NCBI GenBank assembly: GCA_029975275.1
Contig: JARKPN010000082.1
Span: 1-64,000 of the forward strand
From: Geobacteraceae bacterium
GTDB lineage: Bacteria > Desulfobacterota > Desulfuromonadia > Geobacterales > Geobacteraceae
Length of the DNA: 64,000 bases
Direction of reading: 5' to 3'
The notes beneath the pieces were generated by a model, which made no database searches, had not been told where the DNA came from, and was given only the letters and a program-made list of their open reading frames with translations. A program made the position numbers and the translations under genes. Below, one piece after another: positions 63,306 to 64,000 of this stretch (position 1 is the first letter of the stretch; every line of letters starts with the position of its first letter).

Positions 63306-63337
63306 TTAAGCAATAAAGCATCAGGAGGTAGCAAGAA

Positions 63338-63589
63338 ATGCCCATGTATGAATATCGCTGCTCGGGTTGCGGTCACCAGTTCGAGGTTCGTCAGAAGTTT
63401 TCCGACGCCCCGCTGGCGGAATGTCCCGAGTGCGGCGGTTTGGTGGAGAAACTCATTTCACAGACGTCTTTCGCTCTCAAGGGAAGCGGATGGTATGCCC
63501 AGGGATACTCCAAGGACTCCAAGGCGAAAGCACCCAAGGTCTGCCCAAAGGAGGGCTCCTGCTCGTCCTGCCCCTCCGCGGCCGCGTAA
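63338..63589 (+). CDS. FmdB-family zinc-ribbon protein
   Basis: 83 residues. MYEYRCSGCGHQFEVRQKF and ECPECGG give the two CxxC pairs of the FmdB ribbon; a Lys/Ala tail with more cysteines follows (CPKEGSCSSC). The ATG has AGGAGGTAGCAAGAA. Probably regulatory or a small metal-binding protein. A terminator follows at 63606. Confidence 0.92.
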   Translation: MPMYEYRCSGCGHQFEVRQKFSDAPLAECPECGGLVEKLISQTSFALKGSGWYAQGYSKDSKAKAPKVCPKEGSCSSCPSAAA

Positions 63590-63605
63590 CATCCGTTACC
63601 ACAAG

Positions 63606-63629
63606 TCCCCCGGCAGGGGGATTTTTTTT
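63606..63629 (+). terminator. Rho-independent terminator
   Basis: TCCCCC and GGGGGA form a 6-bp stem with a GGCA loop, followed by eight T (63622-63629). Confidence 0.88.
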
Positions 63630-63732
63630 GCCTTGAGGGAATCCACTTTGTCACTCCCCCCGGCCAAGTGCCGGAATTCGGACGGCACCGTTTCTTGAAC
63701 CGGACCGGGCAATCCAGAGGAAAGAAGTTCAC

Positions 63733-64000
63733 ATGGCACACATAATCGATGGAAAAGCCATCGCACGGAAGTTGCGCGCCGAGATAACCGCGGGGGTGGC
63801 ACATCTCGGGACGCTGGGAATCCGCCCGGGACTCGCGGTCGTCCTGGTGGGGGACAACCCTGCCAGCAGGGTCTATGTCGGCATGAAGGAGAAGGCCTGC
63901 AGGGACGTGGGCATCTTCTCGGATGAACACACCCTTCCGGCCGAGACCGGCGAAAACGAGCTCCTGGCGCTGATAAACCGGCTCAATAACGACGAAAGAA
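63733..64000 (+). CDS. folD: FolD, 5' part (runs off the window)
   Basis: 89 residues are visible. [35 protein letters not shown] and [10 protein letters not shown] match the bifunctional methylenetetrahydrofolate dehydrogenase/cyclohydrolase, with Lys in the VYVGMKEKA helix as the catalytic residue. The ATG at 63733 has GAGGAAAG upstream. It supplies one-carbon units for purines, formate and the Wood-Ljungdahl branch. Confidence 0.92.
   Translation, partial: MAHIIDGKAIARKLRAEITAGVAHLGTLGIRPGLAVVLVGDNPASRVYVGMKEKACRDVGIFSDEHTLPAETGENELLALINRLNNDER

Noticed and set aside
1-64000. tRNA, rRNA and CRISPR arrays
   Set aside because: I looked for T-loop sequences, conserved rRNA blocks and regularly spaced direct repeats and found none.

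Overview
The window reads as a chromosomal segment of roughly 60% GC from an anaerobic or microaerophilic Gram-negative bacterium, most likely a Geobacter relative (Desulfuromonadota). The assignment is inferred from gene content: a class I hybrid-cluster protein with rubredoxin and a flavodiiron protein, LutC plus a fused LutB/LutA lactate oxidoreductase, an alcohol/aldehyde dehydrogenase cluster, and the order yggT-divIVA-yggU-CBS-fmdB-folD. No rRNA, tRNA, CRISPR array or prophage was seen.

Layout. 1-3.3 kb: 5' end of a lipoprotein gene, an intergenic repeat, then a MoxR ATPase with a VWA/DUF2201 partner. 3.5-10 kb: a FadR-type regulator convergent with an alcohol-oxidation cluster (two Fe-alcohol dehydrogenases, an acylating aldehyde dehydrogenase, a Zn-alcohol dehydrogenase). 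10.2-17.6 kb: a GH64-like lipoprotein, gene remnants, an EamA exporter, a DUF234 ATPase, small membrane and coiled-coil genes, and a response-regulator gene killed by both a 160-bp MITE and a nonsense codon. 17.7-26.4 kb: a helicase-nuclease island (AddA-like, AddB-like, an AT-rich PD-(D/E)XK-like protein, a NERD helicase).

26.5-34.4 kb holds the best candidate for an undescribed system. Eight genes on the minus strand run from a MerR regulator with its own promoter to a hairpin terminator: MerR, VWA protein, HTH-like protein, unknown protein, zinc ribbon, ADP-ribosylglycohydrolase, metallophosphatase, secreted/membrane DUF4431-like protein. A divergent WYL regulator flanks them. 34.4-39.3 kb is a decay zone: a twice-deleted relic of the 14-kb ATPase, VapBC with paired operators, an M24 peptidase-like gene, a TetR gene with two matching operators beside a frameshifted TolC stub, a truncated NorC-like stub, and DUF488.

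39.4-43.1 kb is a nitrosative/oxidative stress operon (hcp-rubredoxin-flavodiiron) with a well-spaced FNR/DNR-type promoter, followed by DoxX and two palindromic repeat elements. 43.8-52.5 kb: a PucC-like MFS protein, RecD2, a thioesterase, lutC-lutBA and an OprO/P-type porin. 52.8-55.8 kb: a polyphosphate module (HHH protein, CHAD protein, Ppx/GppA). 56-64 kb: a YcgN-like protein, an HD-GYP response regulator, a LysM-NlpC/P60 hydrolase, a CdaA-CdaR fusion, UbiE/MenG, and the yggT to folD housekeeping run.

Three copies of one palindromic repeat family (near 0.2, 43.1 and 60.3 kb), a second hairpin element at 43.2 kb, and at least six gene remnants show that this segment has been reshaped by small mobile elements and deletion.
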